A stretch of DNA of 33,106 nt from Citricoccus sp. WCRC_4 (GCA_026645375.1 JAPFFX010000197.1:1-33106), one strand, 5' to 3'; counted from the stretch's first letter, positions 21,308-30,174 are shown. The notes: generated by a model not told the origin, from the letters alone. A program made the numbers and translations.

Positions 21308-22921
21308 GTGTCTCGACGATTCGCGCCCGCACTCGCCACCACCACCGCACTGGTCGTCCTGGCCGCCACGGGCGGTATGGTCCCGAGCGCCGCGATGTCG
21401 GACGGACACGCCGAGCGCGCCACGGCCTACCTGACCCCATCGTCACCCCAGTGGGCCGGAGACGCCGACGCCGGCGTCGTGACGGCTCCCGACGCCGTGG
21501 TCGAGGCTGCGTCCCGGGCAGGCCTGGGGGAGGGCGCGGCGGAACGGACCCGGGTCCGCCTGGTCCAGTCCTCATCCGGGCAGGACGCGCTCGACCGCTA
21601 TGCCGGCGAGGTCCCTCCCTACGTCAACGCCGGCCCCCTGGTCCTGGTCGGCCGCGCCTTCGACCACCCGGTGGCCGGCCCCTTCACCCTGAGCTCGGCC
21701 TTCGGGTGGCGGACGAACCCCACCCACGTCGGCCCGATCGCGCAGTTCCACATCGGCCTGGACTACGCGGTGGCCTGCGGCACGCCGGTCCTGGCCGCGG
21801 CGGACGGCACGGTCGCCTCCGCCGGAGATCGGGGTACCGGCGGACTGCGCGTCGACATCGACCACGGCGACGGGCTGGTGACCTCCTACCGGCACAATTC
21901 CCGACTCCTGGTCTCCCCGGGCGACCGCGTGGGGCGTGGCGACGTGATCAGCCTGTCCGGGACCACGGGCAACTCGACGGGGTGCCACCTGCACTTCGAC
22001 ACCACCCTCGACGGTCAGTACGTCGACCCGGTGCATCTGCTGCCGGAGGTCGCCGGAGAGCCCCGCGCGCTGGACGCGGCGGACCTGGAGCGCATCCGCG
22101 CGGCCTCGAGGCAGGGGGTCCCCGCCGGCGCACCGGAGCGCGTGGAGGCAGCACCCCGGACTGAGAGGCAGCCGGTCGTGCAGGGTCCGATCGCCCGGGC
22201 GGCCGCGCCGCGGACAGGGACCCGGGGCGACCACGGACGGGCCCCGGAGGCACCGGCGGCCGAGAACCGGTCGCAGCGTACCCCGTCCTCCGAGCCGTCC
22301 GGGAAGCCGGCATCGCCCGGTGCATCCCCTGCCAAGCCCACTGCGAAGCCCTCCGGCAGCACGAAGCCCGGGAAGACGCGGCCGGCAGAGCGCGGGCCGA
22401 AGCCTTCGGGCACCGCGAAGCCGGCCCAGCCGAAGCCCGCACAGCCCGCGGTCACGCCGAGGCCGAAGCCCAGCACGCCGGGGACCCCCGCCGCCACCGT
22501 TCCGGTGGAACCCGCCCAACCGACGCGCCCCGGACCGAGCGTGCCGGCCACGCCGACGCCGACGCCCACCACGCCCGGCCCCGCCAAGCCCTCGCCGACC
22601 GAGCCCACGCCCACTGAGCCCACCGCACCGGAGCCGACGGTGCCCGCGAAACCCCCGGCCCCCGAGTCGCTGACCGTCGAGGAAGCGGCGCGGTGGTGCC
22701 TGCCGCTGGACGACGACACCGAGGAGGCGCGGCCGGACTTCTCCGTGATCTTCACCGGGGACTTCGGGGACCTGGTCGGACTCGTCGCCGTCCTCGACGA
22801 CGAGGGTGAGCCGGAGCCCGTGACCGAGGAGACCCTCGTCGAGGTCTCCCCCACGGCCCTGTGGCTGGAGTCCCTGCCCGTCTGCTCGGATGCCGAGTTC
22901 ATCGAGACCGCTCTCGGCTGA
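21308..22921 (+). CDS. Secreted M23 (LytM-type) metallopeptidase with Pro-rich linker and C-terminal domain
   Basis: 537 residues. A signal peptide (about 1-29: SRRFAPALATTTALVVLAATGG, cleavage near PSAA) directs export. The M23 domain (about 110-245) has the zinc ligands H148 and D152 in HIGLDYA and H229 in CHLHF, plus H196 in YRHNS and H227, so it looks catalytically intact. Role by family: Gly- or peptide-crosslink endopeptidase on peptidoglycan, acting outside the membrane. A roughly 150-residue Pro/Lys/Thr/Ala-rich linker (about 290-450) suits wall spanning. The last about 75 residues form an acidic domain with two cysteines (WCLPLDD and LPVCSDAEF) that I do not recognise. No LPXTG or membrane anchor. 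Start GTG 21308 has GAAAGG about 11 bases upstream. Confidence 0.88.
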   Translation: MSRRFAPALATTTALVVLAATGGMVPSAAMSDGHAERATAYLTPSSPQWAGDADAGVVTAPDAVVEAASRAGLGEGAAERTRVRLVQSSSGQDALDRYAGEVPPYVNAGPLVLVGRAFDHPVAGPFTLSSAFGWRTNPTHVGPIAQFHIGLDYAVACGTPVLAAADGTVASAGDRGTGGLRVDIDHGDGLVTSYRHNSRLLVSPGDRVGRGDVISLSGTTGNSTGCHLHFDTTLDGQYVDPVHLLPEVAGEPRALDAADLERIRAASRQGVPAGAPERVEAAPRTERQPVVQGPIARAAAPRTGTRGDHGRAPEAPAAENRSQRTPSSEPSGKPASPGASPAKPTAKPSGSTKPGKTRPAERGPKPSGTAKPAQPKPAQPAVTPRPKPSTPGTPAATVPVEPAQPTRPGPSVPATPTPTPTTPGPAKPSPTEPTPTEPTAPEPTVPAKPPAPESLTVEEAARWCLPLDDDTEEARPDFSVIFTGDFGDLVGLVAVLDDEGEPEPVTEETLVEVSPTALWLESLPVCSDAEFIETALG

Positions 22922-22926
22922 GCGCC

Positions 22927-22932
22927 TACAGT
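22927..22932 (+). promoter_or_regulatory. -10 hexamer for leaderless bcp mRNA
   Basis: TACAGT with a 7-base gap to ATG 22940; the box lies in the 18-base gap after the peptidase stop, so bcp can be expressed independently. Confidence 0.5.
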
Positions 22933-22939
22933 GGACCGC

Positions 22940-23416
22940 ATGACTGCTCCACACCGCCTGGCACCGGGCGACGCCGCACCCGCCTTCACGCTGACCGACC
23001 AGGACGGCAAGACCGTCTCGCTGGCCGACTACACCGGCCGCAAGGTGATCGTGTACTTCTACCCCGCCGCCGCCACCCCCGGCTGCACCACCCAGGCCTG
23101 CGACTTCCGTGACAGCCTCGATTCCTTCGTCTCCGAGGGCTTCGCCGTCGTCGGCATCTCCCCGGACGGTCCCGCCAAGCTCCAGAAGTTCGCCGCGGAC
23201 GAGGGCCTGGCCTTCCCGCTGCTCTCCGACGAGGACCATGCGGTGGCCGAGGCGTACGGCGCGTGGGGGGAGAAGAAGAACTACGGCCGCACCTACGAGG
23301 GGCTCATCCGCTCCACGGTCGTCGTGGACGCAGACGGCTCCGTGGAGCTCGCCCAGTACAACGTGCGGGCCAGCGGTCACGTGGCCAAGCTGCGCAGGGA
23401 CCTGGGACTCGCCTGA
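22940..23416 (+). CDS. bcp: Thioredoxin-dependent peroxiredoxin, Bcp/PrxQ family
   Basis: 158 residues; reduces hydrogen peroxide and organic peroxides in the cytoplasm. Thioredoxin-fold motifs: GDAAPAFTLTDQDGKTVSLADYTGRKVIVYFYP, then ATPGCTTQACDFRD with peroxidatic and resolving cysteines five positions apart (C-T-T-Q-A-C), the atypical 2-Cys PrxQ arrangement. VVGISPDGPAKLQKFAADEGLAFPLLSD and GRTYEGLIRSTVVVDADG (conserved Arg) follow. ATG 22940 is preferred over the in-frame GTG 22931 because the latter lies in the -10 box. It begins 18 bases after the M23 gene; a functional link between them is unlikely. Confidence 0.95.
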   Translation: MTAPHRLAPGDAAPAFTLTDQDGKTVSLADYTGRKVIVYFYPAAATPGCTTQACDFRDSLDSFVSEGFAVVGISPDGPAKLQKFAADEGLAFPLLSDEDHAVAEAYGAWGEKKNYGRTYEGLIRSTVVVDADGSVELAQYNVRASGHVAKLRRDLGLA

Positions 23417-23445
23417 CCGGCGGGCGGTGACGGCCCGGCACCGGG

Positions 23446-23451
23446 TAGGAT
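23446..23451 (+). promoter_or_regulatory. -10 box of tRNA-Leu
   Basis: TAGGAT about 28 bases before tRNA-Leu. No -35 at good spacing could be assigned. Confidence 0.4.
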
Positions 23452-23479
23452 AAGCCGTTGTCCCCGCCCGCGGGGGCGC

Positions 23480-23561
23480 GCGGGCGTGGCGAAATTGGCA
23501 GACGCGCTGGATTTAGGTTCCAGTGTCTTCGGACGTGGGGGTTCAAGTCCCCCCGCCCGCA
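23480..23561 (+). tRNA. tRNA-Leu (anticodon TAG)
   Basis: Begins GCGGGCGTGGCGAAATTGGC. Acceptor GCGGGCG/CGCCCGC; anticodon stem CTGGA/TCCAG with loop TTTAGGT (anticodon TAG); a long variable arm (TGTCTTCGGACG) typical of Leu; T-arm GGGGG TTCAAGT CCCCC; discriminator A. 82 nt, CCA not encoded. Confidence 0.95.
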
Positions 23562-23655
23562 CGATTCGTGCCTCAGGGCAGTCCGGTCCCTGCACCGACG
23601 CCTCATCAGGGCGGGTCGTAGCCGGAGGACACGTCAGACGAGGAGGCCCGTCCGG

Positions 23656-25356
23656 GTGGATATCTCACGCCGCACCGTGCTGGGCTCCCTGGCTGCGGCC
23701 CTGGCCCTCCCGCTGACCGGGTGCGCCACCCAGATCCGCAACGAGTCCTCGCCCCCGGGCCCCACCGCGCCGGTCCCTCCGGCAACCACTCCACCGGCGC
23801 CCTCGACGGTGCCGGTGACGATCGGGGTGCCCTCGCGGCCGAGGACCCTCGACCCGGCGCTGGCCGTGGACGCCGAGTCGCACCGCAGCACCCGGCAGGT
23901 GCTCGAGAACCTCCTCGGCGTTGACCCGGACACCGGTGCCCCGGTCCCCCGGCTGGCCAGCGACTGGGAGGTCACCGACGACGGGTTGCGCTACACGTTC
24001 TCCCTGCAGCCCGGTGTCGACTTCCAGGACGGCACCCCGCTGAACGCGCGGGCCGTGGTGGCGAACTTCGAGCGGTGGGCCCACCTGCCCGAGCTGCTGG
24101 GCGGGAAGCGCATGGCCACCCTGCCGCGATTGACCTTCCCCTCGGTCTTCGGCGGCTACGCCGGCCAGGACGGCTGCCGCTATCAGGCCTGCGAGTCCGT
24201 CGGCGAGCGGACCGTCAGCCTGGTCCTCACCGATCCCATCGTGTTCCTGCCCGCCGCGCTCACGGCTCCGGCCTTCGCCCTGAGCTCCCCGGCGTCCTGG
24301 TCGACGTTCGACGATGCCCTGCCCGCCACCCCCGCCGACCGGCTGCCCCCCGCGCGGCCTGCCGGAACCGGCCCGTTCCGCTGGGGCGAGCAGGACGACG
24401 GCGACCGGCTGGTCCTGGAGGTGAGCTCCGGATACCGGGGCGAGCCGACCGCCGTCGGGCCCGTGACCCTGGCCGTGGTCTCGGGGGCCAGGCAGCGGCT
24501 CCGGGAGTTGCGCCGCGGCCGACTGGACGCCTTCGACTTCGTCACCCCGGACACCCTGCGTCCGCTGGTCCAGGGCGGGGCACAGGTCCTGCAGCGGGAC
24601 CCGCTGTCCGTGCTCTACCTGGGGATGAACTCCCGGCACCCGGTCCTGGGACAGCTCTACGTGCGCCAGGCGGTCGCCCATGCCGTCGACCGGCGCGCGC
24701 TGGCCGAGGAGTACTTCCTGGCCGGTTCGGCCAGGGCCCACGAGTTCGTCCCGCCGTCCCTGGGCGTGGAGAACCCGGAGCTGACCACCTACGACTACGA
24801 TCCGGCGGAGGCCACCCGCCTGCTGGAACTGGCCGGCTACCGCGGGCAGCCGCTGGACTTCGTCTACCCGGTGCACACCTCGCGCCCCTACCTGCCCGCC
24901 CCCGAGGCGGTGTACGCCCGGATCGCCGGAGACCTGGCCGCCGCCGGCTTCGTGCTCAACCCCGTACCGGTGCCGTGGGACCACGGTTACCTGGACCGGC
25001 TCGGGGCGGACCGGACCCGGGCCTTCCACCTGGCCGGGCGCACCGGTGAGTACCGTGATCCGCACCACTTCCTGGCCCCGCTGTTCGGCCACGACTCGGC
25101 GGAGTTCGGCTACCGGAACCCGACCGTCATCAAGACGCTGTCGGATGCCGTGTCCACCAGGAACCCGGAGAGCCGGACGGCGCTGTACCGCAAGGCCGCG
25201 GAGTCACTGGCCCTGGACCTGCCGGCGCTGCCCCTGGTCTACCCGATCTCCGCCGTCGCCACGGGCCACACCCTGGTCTCCTACCCGACCTCCCCCGTGC
25301 TGGACGAACGGTTCGACCAGATCGTCCCGGTGGACAGGCCGGCCCCGGCCCAGTAG
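23656..25356 (+). CDS. ABC-type peptide/solute-binding lipoprotein (SBP family 5), twin-arginine type signal
   Basis: 566 residues. The N-terminus VDISRRTVLGSLAAALALPLTGC combines a twin-arginine-like motif (SRRTVLG) with a lipobox (LTGC, Cys23), so it is predicted to be exported, possibly folded, and lipid-anchored outside the membrane. A Pro/Thr/Ser tether (about 30-50) follows. The body fits extracellular solute-binding family 5: TLDPALAVDAESHRSTRQVLENLLGVD, LRYTFSLQPGVDFQDGTPLNARAVVANFERW, GTGPFRW, VRQAVAHAVDRRALAEEYF, DYDPAEATRLLELAGY. Substrate (peptides, nickel or other) cannot be told. GTG 23656 has a strong SD, AGGAGG, with 9-base spacing. No permease or ATPase genes are adjacent, so it is an orphan in this window. 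Confidence 0.9.
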   Translation: MDISRRTVLGSLAAALALPLTGCATQIRNESSPPGPTAPVPPATTPPAPSTVPVTIGVPSRPRTLDPALAVDAESHRSTRQVLENLLGVDPDTGAPVPRLASDWEVTDDGLRYTFSLQPGVDFQDGTPLNARAVVANFERWAHLPELLGGKRMATLPRLTFPSVFGGYAGQDGCRYQACESVGERTVSLVLTDPIVFLPAALTAPAFALSSPASWSTFDDALPATPADRLPPARPAGTGPFRWGEQDDGDRLVLEVSSGYRGEPTAVGPVTLAVVSGARQRLRELRRGRLDAFDFVTPDTLRPLVQGGAQVLQRDPLSVLYLGMNSRHPVLGQLYVRQAVAHAVDRRALAEEYFLAGSARAHEFVPPSLGVENPELTTYDYDPAEATRLLELAGYRGQPLDFVYPVHTSRPYLPAPEAVYARIAGDLAAAGFVLNPVPVPWDHGYLDRLGADRTRAFHLAGRTGEYRDPHHFLAPLFGHDSAEFGYRNPTVIKTLSDAVSTRNPESRTALYRKAAESLALDLPALPLVYPISAVATGHTLVSYPTSPVLDERFDQIVPVDRPAPAQ

Positions 25357-25362
25357 TAAAGT
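25357..25362 (+). promoter_or_regulatory. Possible -10 box of mqo
   Basis: TAAAGT, the same hexamer as at tRNA-Lys, directly after the lipoprotein stop. TGGACA at 25331-25336 is the best -35 match but the 20-base spacing is long. The leader would be about 30 bases, with GGGAGAG acting as SD for GTG 25399. Confidence 0.4.
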
Positions 25363-25398
25363 CGACTCAGACCACTGTTCGAAACCCGGGAGAGAAAC

Positions 25399-26883
25399 GT
25401 GAGCCAGCAGACTGCCCCCACCACCTACGACGTCGTTCTGGTGGGAGGTGGCATCATGAGCGCCACGCTGGGTACGTTCCTCCAGCAGCTCCAGCCCGAC
25501 TGGTCCATCGCCCTGTACGAGAACCTGAACCAGGCCGGCCTCGAGGCCTCGGATCCGTGGAACAACGCCGGCACCGGCCACGCGGCCCTGTGCGAGCTGA
25601 ACTACTCCCCGCTGGGACCCGACGGCACGGTGGACCCCACCAAGGCCGTCGGCATCAACGAGCAGTTCCAGGTCTCCCGCCAGTTCTGGTCCCACCTGGT
25701 CAACGAGGGCCGGCTCGGTGACCCCAAGACCTTCATCAACCCGCTGCCGCACATGAGCTTCGTGTGGGGTGACGACCACGCGGACTACCTGAAGACCCGC
25801 CACGCCTCCCTCAGTGCGCAGCCGCTGTTCGAGACCATGGAGTACACGGAGGACCCGTCCGTCATCCACGAGTGGGCCCCGCTGCTGATCGAGGGCCGCA
25901 CTGGTGGCCAGCGACTGGCCGCCTCCCGCCAGGCCAACGGCACGGACGTCGACTTCGGCTCGCTGACCCGCCAGCTCACCACCAACCTGTCCAATTCGGG
26001 CGTGGACGTGCGCTTCGGCCACAAGGTGACCTCGGTGGACCGCGGTTCCGACGGCCGCTGGGAGCTCAAGGTCAAGAACAAGGCCGCCGGCGAGACCCTC
26101 ACCGCCCGCGCACGCTTCGTGTTCCTCGGTGCCGGCGGTGGCGCGCTGCACCTGCTGCAGTCCTCCGGCATCCCCGAGGCCAAGGGCTTCGGCGGCTTCC
26201 CGGTCTCCGGCAAGTTCCTCAAGTGCACCGACGAGACGATCGTCAACCAGCACATGGCCAAGGTCTACGGCCAGGCCTCCGTGGGCGCCCCGCCCATGTC
26301 CGTGCCGCACCTGGACACCCGCTTCGTGGACGGCCGGCGCTCGCTGCTGTTCGGCCCCTACGGCGGTTTCTCCTCCAACTTCCTGAAGTCCAGTTCCTAC
26401 CTGGACCTGCCGTTGTCGGTGCGTGCGCACAACCTGCTGCCCATGCTGAACGTGGCCAAGGACAACCTGGGCCTGGTCAAGTACCTCATCACCGAGGTCA
26501 CGAAGAGCCAGACGAAGAAGGTCGAGACCCTGCAGGACTTCTACCCCGAGGCCGAGGCCGGCGACTGGGAGATGATCACCGCGGGCCAGCGCGTCCAGGT
26601 CATGAAGAAGGATCCGAAGAAGGGCGGCGTGCTGCAGTTCGGCACCGAGGTCGTCACCGCTGCCGACGGCACGATCGGCGCCCTGCTGGGTGCCTCCCCG
26701 GGCGCCTCCACCGCGGCCCCGATCATGATCAAGCTCCTGGAGACCTGCTTCCCGGCCCGGATGGACGCCTGGGCCCCGAAGCTGAAGGAGATGATCCCCT
26801 CGCTGGGCCGGAAGCTCAACGAGGACCGGGTGCTGATGAACGAGGTCGAGCAGGCGACCAGCGCCGCACTCAAGCTGGCCTGA
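25399..26883 (+). CDS. mqo: Malate:quinone oxidoreductase
   Basis: 494 residues; FAD-dependent, membrane-associated oxidation of malate to oxaloacetate with electron transfer to the menaquinone pool. The N-terminal dinucleotide motif DVVLVGGGIMSATLGTFLQQLQP is followed by the family hallmark LYENLNQAGLEASDPWNNAGTGHAALCELNY. Other typical segments: INEQFQVSRQFWSHLV, FINPLPHMSFVWG, RARFVFLGAGGGALHLLQSSGIPE, FGPYGGFSSNFLKSSSYLDL and GALLGASPGASTAAPIMI. Length matches the family. GTG 25399 follows GGGAGAGAAAC. No transmembrane helix, as expected. It is followed after 27 bases by the RND permease, to which it has no obvious functional link. Confidence 0.97.
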   Translation: MSQQTAPTTYDVVLVGGGIMSATLGTFLQQLQPDWSIALYENLNQAGLEASDPWNNAGTGHAALCELNYSPLGPDGTVDPTKAVGINEQFQVSRQFWSHLVNEGRLGDPKTFINPLPHMSFVWGDDHADYLKTRHASLSAQPLFETMEYTEDPSVIHEWAPLLIEGRTGGQRLAASRQANGTDVDFGSLTRQLTTNLSNSGVDVRFGHKVTSVDRGSDGRWELKVKNKAAGETLTARARFVFLGAGGGALHLLQSSGIPEAKGFGGFPVSGKFLKCTDETIVNQHMAKVYGQASVGAPPMSVPHLDTRFVDGRRSLLFGPYGGFSSNFLKSSSYLDLPLSVRAHNLLPMLNVAKDNLGLVKYLITEVTKSQTKKVETLQDFYPEAEAGDWEMITAGQRVQVMKKDPKKGGVLQFGTEVVTAADGTIGALLGASPGASTAAPIMIKLLETCFPARMDAWAPKLKEMIPSLGRKLNEDRVLMNEVEQATSAALKLA

Positions 26884-26910
26884 ACGGCCGGCTCCCCCAC
26901 CTGACGACCG

Positions 26911-29900
26911 ATGGGTGCCCTGGCACGCTTCTCCCTGTCCAACCGCGCCCTCGTCGCCCTGGTCACGGTCCTGACCGCCGTCTTCGGCGTGCTCCTGGCC
27001 GGCCAGCTCAAGCAGGAGCTCATCCCCTCGCTCGAGCTGCCCGTGGTCTCGGTGAGCACCGCCATGCAGGGCGCGAGCCCGGAGGTCGTCGACCAGCAGG
27101 TCGGTGAGCCGCTGGAGACCGCCCTGCAGGCGGTGGAGGACCTGGAGTCCTCCACCTCGACCTCGACCACGGGGCTGAACACGATCGCCCTGCGGTTCGA
27201 GTACGGCACGGACCTGAACCGGGCCCGGGCCCAGGTCGACCGTGCGGTGGCCAACGTCTCCGAACGACTGCCGGACGGCACCGAGACGAGCTCGTTCGCG
27301 GGATCGGTCTCGGACTTCCCGGTGGTCTTCATGGCGGTGGGCTCCGCGGACGGGGCCACCGAGCTCAACGAGTTGCGCTCGGAGGTCGAGCGCCTCGTGA
27401 CACCGCGGCTGCAGAAGGTCGACGGCGTCCGCAGCGCCGCGGTGACCGGCGGCACGGACCAGCACATCGCCGTCGTCCCGGACCACGAGCAGCTGGCGGA
27501 GGCCGGACTGTCGACCGGGGACATCGTCACCGCCCTGGAGGAGAACGTCGGGCTGTTCCCGATCGGCCAGGTCACCGAGGGGACGCTGACCCTGCCGGTC
27601 CAGGCCGGTGCGCCGGTCGAGTCGCTCGAGGACGTCCGCGACGTCGTCCTCGTGCCCGCCGACGACGGTCCCACCCAGCCGGCCGCTGCGGGCCCCGGCC
27701 CGGCACAGTCCGGTCAGCAGGTCGACGGGGCCGGACCGGGGACCTCCGCCGCGGTGCCGGCCGAGCCCCCGGCCTCGGGGGAACCGGTGCGCCTGGGCGA
27801 GGTGGCCGAGGTCGGGATGCGCAACGACGATGCGACCTCGGTGACCCGGACGAACGGTGTGGACACGCTGGGACTGTCCGTGACCAAGACCCCGGACGCG
27901 GACACCGTCGCCCTGTCCCACGCGATCGGCGAGCTGATCCCGGAGCTCGAGTCCCTGCTCGGCGACGGTGCCACGATCACGGTGGTCTTCGACCAGGCCC
28001 CGTTCATCGAGCAGTCGATCGACACGCTGCTGGTCGAGGGCCTGCTCGGACTGGTGTTCGCGGTGCTGGTGATCCTGGTGTTCCTGGGTTCGGTACGCTC
28101 CACCCTGGTCACGGCCATCTCCATCCCGCTGTCACTGCTGGTGACGTTCATCGGGATGCGGGTCTCCGACTACTCGCTCAACATGCTCACCCTCGGGGCG
28201 CTGACCATCTCGATCGGCCGGGTGGTGGACGACTCCATCGTGGTGGTGGAGAACATCAAGCGCCACTTGGGCCACGGCGAGGACAAGCGCACCGCGATCC
28301 TGTCCGGCACCGGAGAGGTCGCGACCGCCATCACGGCCTCCACCCTGACGACGGTGGCGGTGTTCGCGCCGATCGCCCTGGTGGGCGGGGTTGCCGGTGA
28401 GCTGTTCCGTCCCTTCGCGATCACCATGACCATCGCGCTGCTGGCCTCGCTGCTGGTGGCCCTGACGATCGTCCCGGTGCTGTCCTGGTGGTTCCTGGGC
28501 CGCGCCCCGGGAGGCAGCCGGCCGGGCAGGTCCGCGGCACGGCACTCCTCCGACACCGCCCCCGTCGCCCCGGCGATCACGGCCCGCGGACCGCTCCAGC
28601 GGCTCTACCTGCCGGCGCTGCGGGGCACCCAGCGGCACCCGGTCATCACCCTGGTCGCGGCGGTCCTGCTGCTGGGGGCCACGGTCGCCATGGTCCCCCT
28701 CGTGCCCACGAACCTGCTGGGCAACACCGGGCAGAACACCTTCACCGTCACGGCCACCCAGGAGCCGGGCACCTCGCTGGAGGCCACGACGGCGGCCGCG
28801 GGCCAGGTGGAGGAGGTCCTGGTGGACGTGGACGGGGTCCTGGACGTGCAGTGGACGGCCGGTTCGGCCGGATTCGTGCCGGGTCTGACGGGGAGCGCGG
28901 ACGAGGCCCGGTTCACGGTGCTCACCGACACGGACGCCGACCAGGAGCGCATCCACGATGAGGCCCGATCCCGGCTGGACCGTCTGGAGGGGGCCGGTTC
29001 CCTCACCGTGTCCACCTCCGGCGGGTTCGGCACCTCCTCGGACGTGGAGGTCACCGTCTCGGCCCCGACGCCGGACCTGCTGGCGCAGGCCAACGACCGG
29101 GTGGCGGCGGCCATGGCCGGCGTCGAGGGGGTCCGGGAGGTGTCCTCGAACCTGGCGGCGGCACGCCCGACGTTGCAGGTCGACGTGGACCGGTTGGCCG
29201 CGGCGGAGGCCGGGCTGACCGAGGAGGCCGTCGCCGCCCAGGCCGCGGCGGCCCTGAACCCGGTCCCCTCCGGCGCGGTCCGGCTGGAATACACCGACTA
29301 TCCCGTACGCATCGGCGAGCCGGAGGAGATCACGACGCTGGAGCAACTGCGGGACGTCGAGGTCATGACGGCGACCGGCCCGCTGGCCCTGTCCGAACTG
29401 GCCGAGGTCTCCCGGCAGGAGGTGCTGTCCTCGGTGTCCTCCGCCAATGGCGACCGGGTGGCGATCGTCTCCGTCACCCCGGACGGGGATGACCTCGGTG
29501 CCGTCTCCACCGGCGTCGGGACCGCCCTGGAGGACCTGTCCCTGCCCGAGGGGACGTCCGCCGAGCTGGGCGGCGCCGCCACGCAGCAGGCGGAGACGTT
29601 CCGGGACCTGTACCTGGCCCTGGTGGCGGCCGTCGCCATCGTCTACGTCATCATGGTCGCGACGTTCAAGTCGCTCATCCAGCCGCTGATCCTGCTGGTC
29701 TCCATCCCGTTCGCGGCCACCGGGGCCATCGCCCTGCTGCTGGTCACCGGCACCTCGCTGGGCCTGCCCGCCCTGATCGGCATGCTCATGCTCGTCGGGA
29801 TCGTGGTGACCAACGCGATCGTGCTCATCGACCTGATCAACCAGTACCGGCGCCGCCCCGGTCACACGCTGGACTCGGCCCTGCAGCAGGGCGCGCTGAA

Positions 29901-30132
29901 CCGGCTGCGCCCGATCGTGATGACGGCCCTGGCCACGATCCTGGCCCTGGTCCCGATGGCCCTGGGCATCACCGGTCACGGCGGGTTCATCTCCCAGCCG
30001 CTGGCCGTGGTCGTCATCGGCGGGCTGGTGTCCTCCACCCTGCTCACCCTGCTGCTGGTCCCGGTGCTCTACCGGCTCGCCGAGGGAGCCGTGGAACGGC
30101 GGCGGGTCCGGACGGAGGCCGCGGAGTCCTGA
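26911..30132 (+). CDS. RND-family efflux permease (HAE1/SwrC-like)
   Basis: 1073 residues with the two-fold RND layout: TM1 (about 12-32), a large extracytoplasmic porter loop, TM2-6 (from about 372), TM7 (about 576-600), a second loop and TM8-12. TM4 carries the proton-relay pair D440-D441 in GRVVDDSIVVVENI. At the position of AcrB Lys940 the sequence is VVTNAIVLID (T967), as in Gram-positive SwrC-type members, from memory. Two low-complexity inserts stand out: a Pro/Ala/Gly-rich stretch at about 250-290 in the first loop, and a basic Gly/Arg/Ser-rich one at about 530-555 between TM6 and TM7. No adaptor (HlyD-type) or outer-membrane partner is nearby, fitting a monoderm. Substrate unknown: drugs, lipids or surfactants possible. 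ATG 26911 has no clear SD. Confidence 0.92.
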   Translation: MGALARFSLSNRALVALVTVLTAVFGVLLAGQLKQELIPSLELPVVSVSTAMQGASPEVVDQQVGEPLETALQAVEDLESSTSTSTTGLNTIALRFEYGTDLNRARAQVDRAVANVSERLPDGTETSSFAGSVSDFPVVFMAVGSADGATELNELRSEVERLVTPRLQKVDGVRSAAVTGGTDQHIAVVPDHEQLAEAGLSTGDIVTALEENVGLFPIGQVTEGTLTLPVQAGAPVESLEDVRDVVLVPADDGPTQPAAAGPGPAQSGQQVDGAGPGTSAAVPAEPPASGEPVRLGEVAEVGMRNDDATSVTRTNGVDTLGLSVTKTPDADTVALSHAIGELIPELESLLGDGATITVVFDQAPFIEQSIDTLLVEGLLGLVFAVLVILVFLGSVRSTLVTAISIPLSLLVTFIGMRVSDYSLNMLTLGALTISIGRVVDDSIVVVENIKRHLGHGEDKRTAILSGTGEVATAITASTLTTVAVFAPIALVGGVAGELFRPFAITMTIALLASLLVALTIVPVLSWWFLGRAPGGSRPGRSAARHSSDTAPVAPAITARGPLQRLYLPALRGTQRHPVITLVAAVLLLGATVAMVPLVPTNLLGNTGQNTFTVTATQEPGTSLEATTAAAGQVEEVLVDVDGVLDVQWTAGSAGFVPGLTGSADEARFTVLTDTDADQERIHDEARSRLDRLEGAGSLTVSTSGGFGTSSDVEVTVSAPTPDLLAQANDRVAAAMAGVEGVREVSSNLAAARPTLQVDVDRLAAAEAGLTEEAVAAQAAAALNPVPSGAVRLEYTDYPVRIGEPEEITTLEQLRDVEVMTATGPLALSELAEVSRQEVLSSVSSANGDRVAIVSVTPDGDDLGAVSTGVGTALEDLSLPEGTSAELGGAATQQAETFRDLYLALVAAVAIVYVIMVATFKSLIQPLILLVSIPFAATGAIALLLVTGTSLGLPALIGMLMLVGIVVTNAIVLIDLINQYRRRPGHTLDSALQQGALNRLRPIVMTALATILALVPMALGITGHGGFISQPLAVVVIGGLVSSTLLTLLLVPVLYRLAEGAVERRRVRTEAAES

Positions 30133-30135
30133 CCA

Positions 30136-30170
30136 CCGCGGGGGCCCGGACCGGCGCGGCCCAGCCGCGG
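30136..30170. terminator. Possible bidirectional terminator between convergent genes
   Basis: ccgcgg-gggcc (30136-30146) can pair with ggccc-ag-ccgcgg (30158-30170), giving an interrupted 11-bp stem with an 11-base loop in the 42-base gap between the RND gene and the transglutaminase gene. No T-tracts on either side. Confidence 0.45.
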
Positions 30171-30174
30171 GGAT

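Noticed and set aside
22175..22680. Pro/Lys/Thr-rich stretch as a DNA tandem repeat or CRISPR-like array
   Set aside because: The repetitiveness is at the protein level (PKP, PTP, PTEP motifs) with no regular unit length or spacers; it is a wall-spanning linker.
5738..23561. tRNA genes as possible integration sites for mobile elements
   Set aside because: No partial tRNA duplications, integrase genes or composition shifts next to any of the five tRNA... specifically the four tRNA genes found (Glu, Gln, Lys, Leu).
25204..27921. Minus-strand open frame of about 905 codons opposite mqo and the RND gene
   Set aside because: Antisense shadow; the plus strand encodes unmistakable Mqo and RND proteins and the frame spans their junction.
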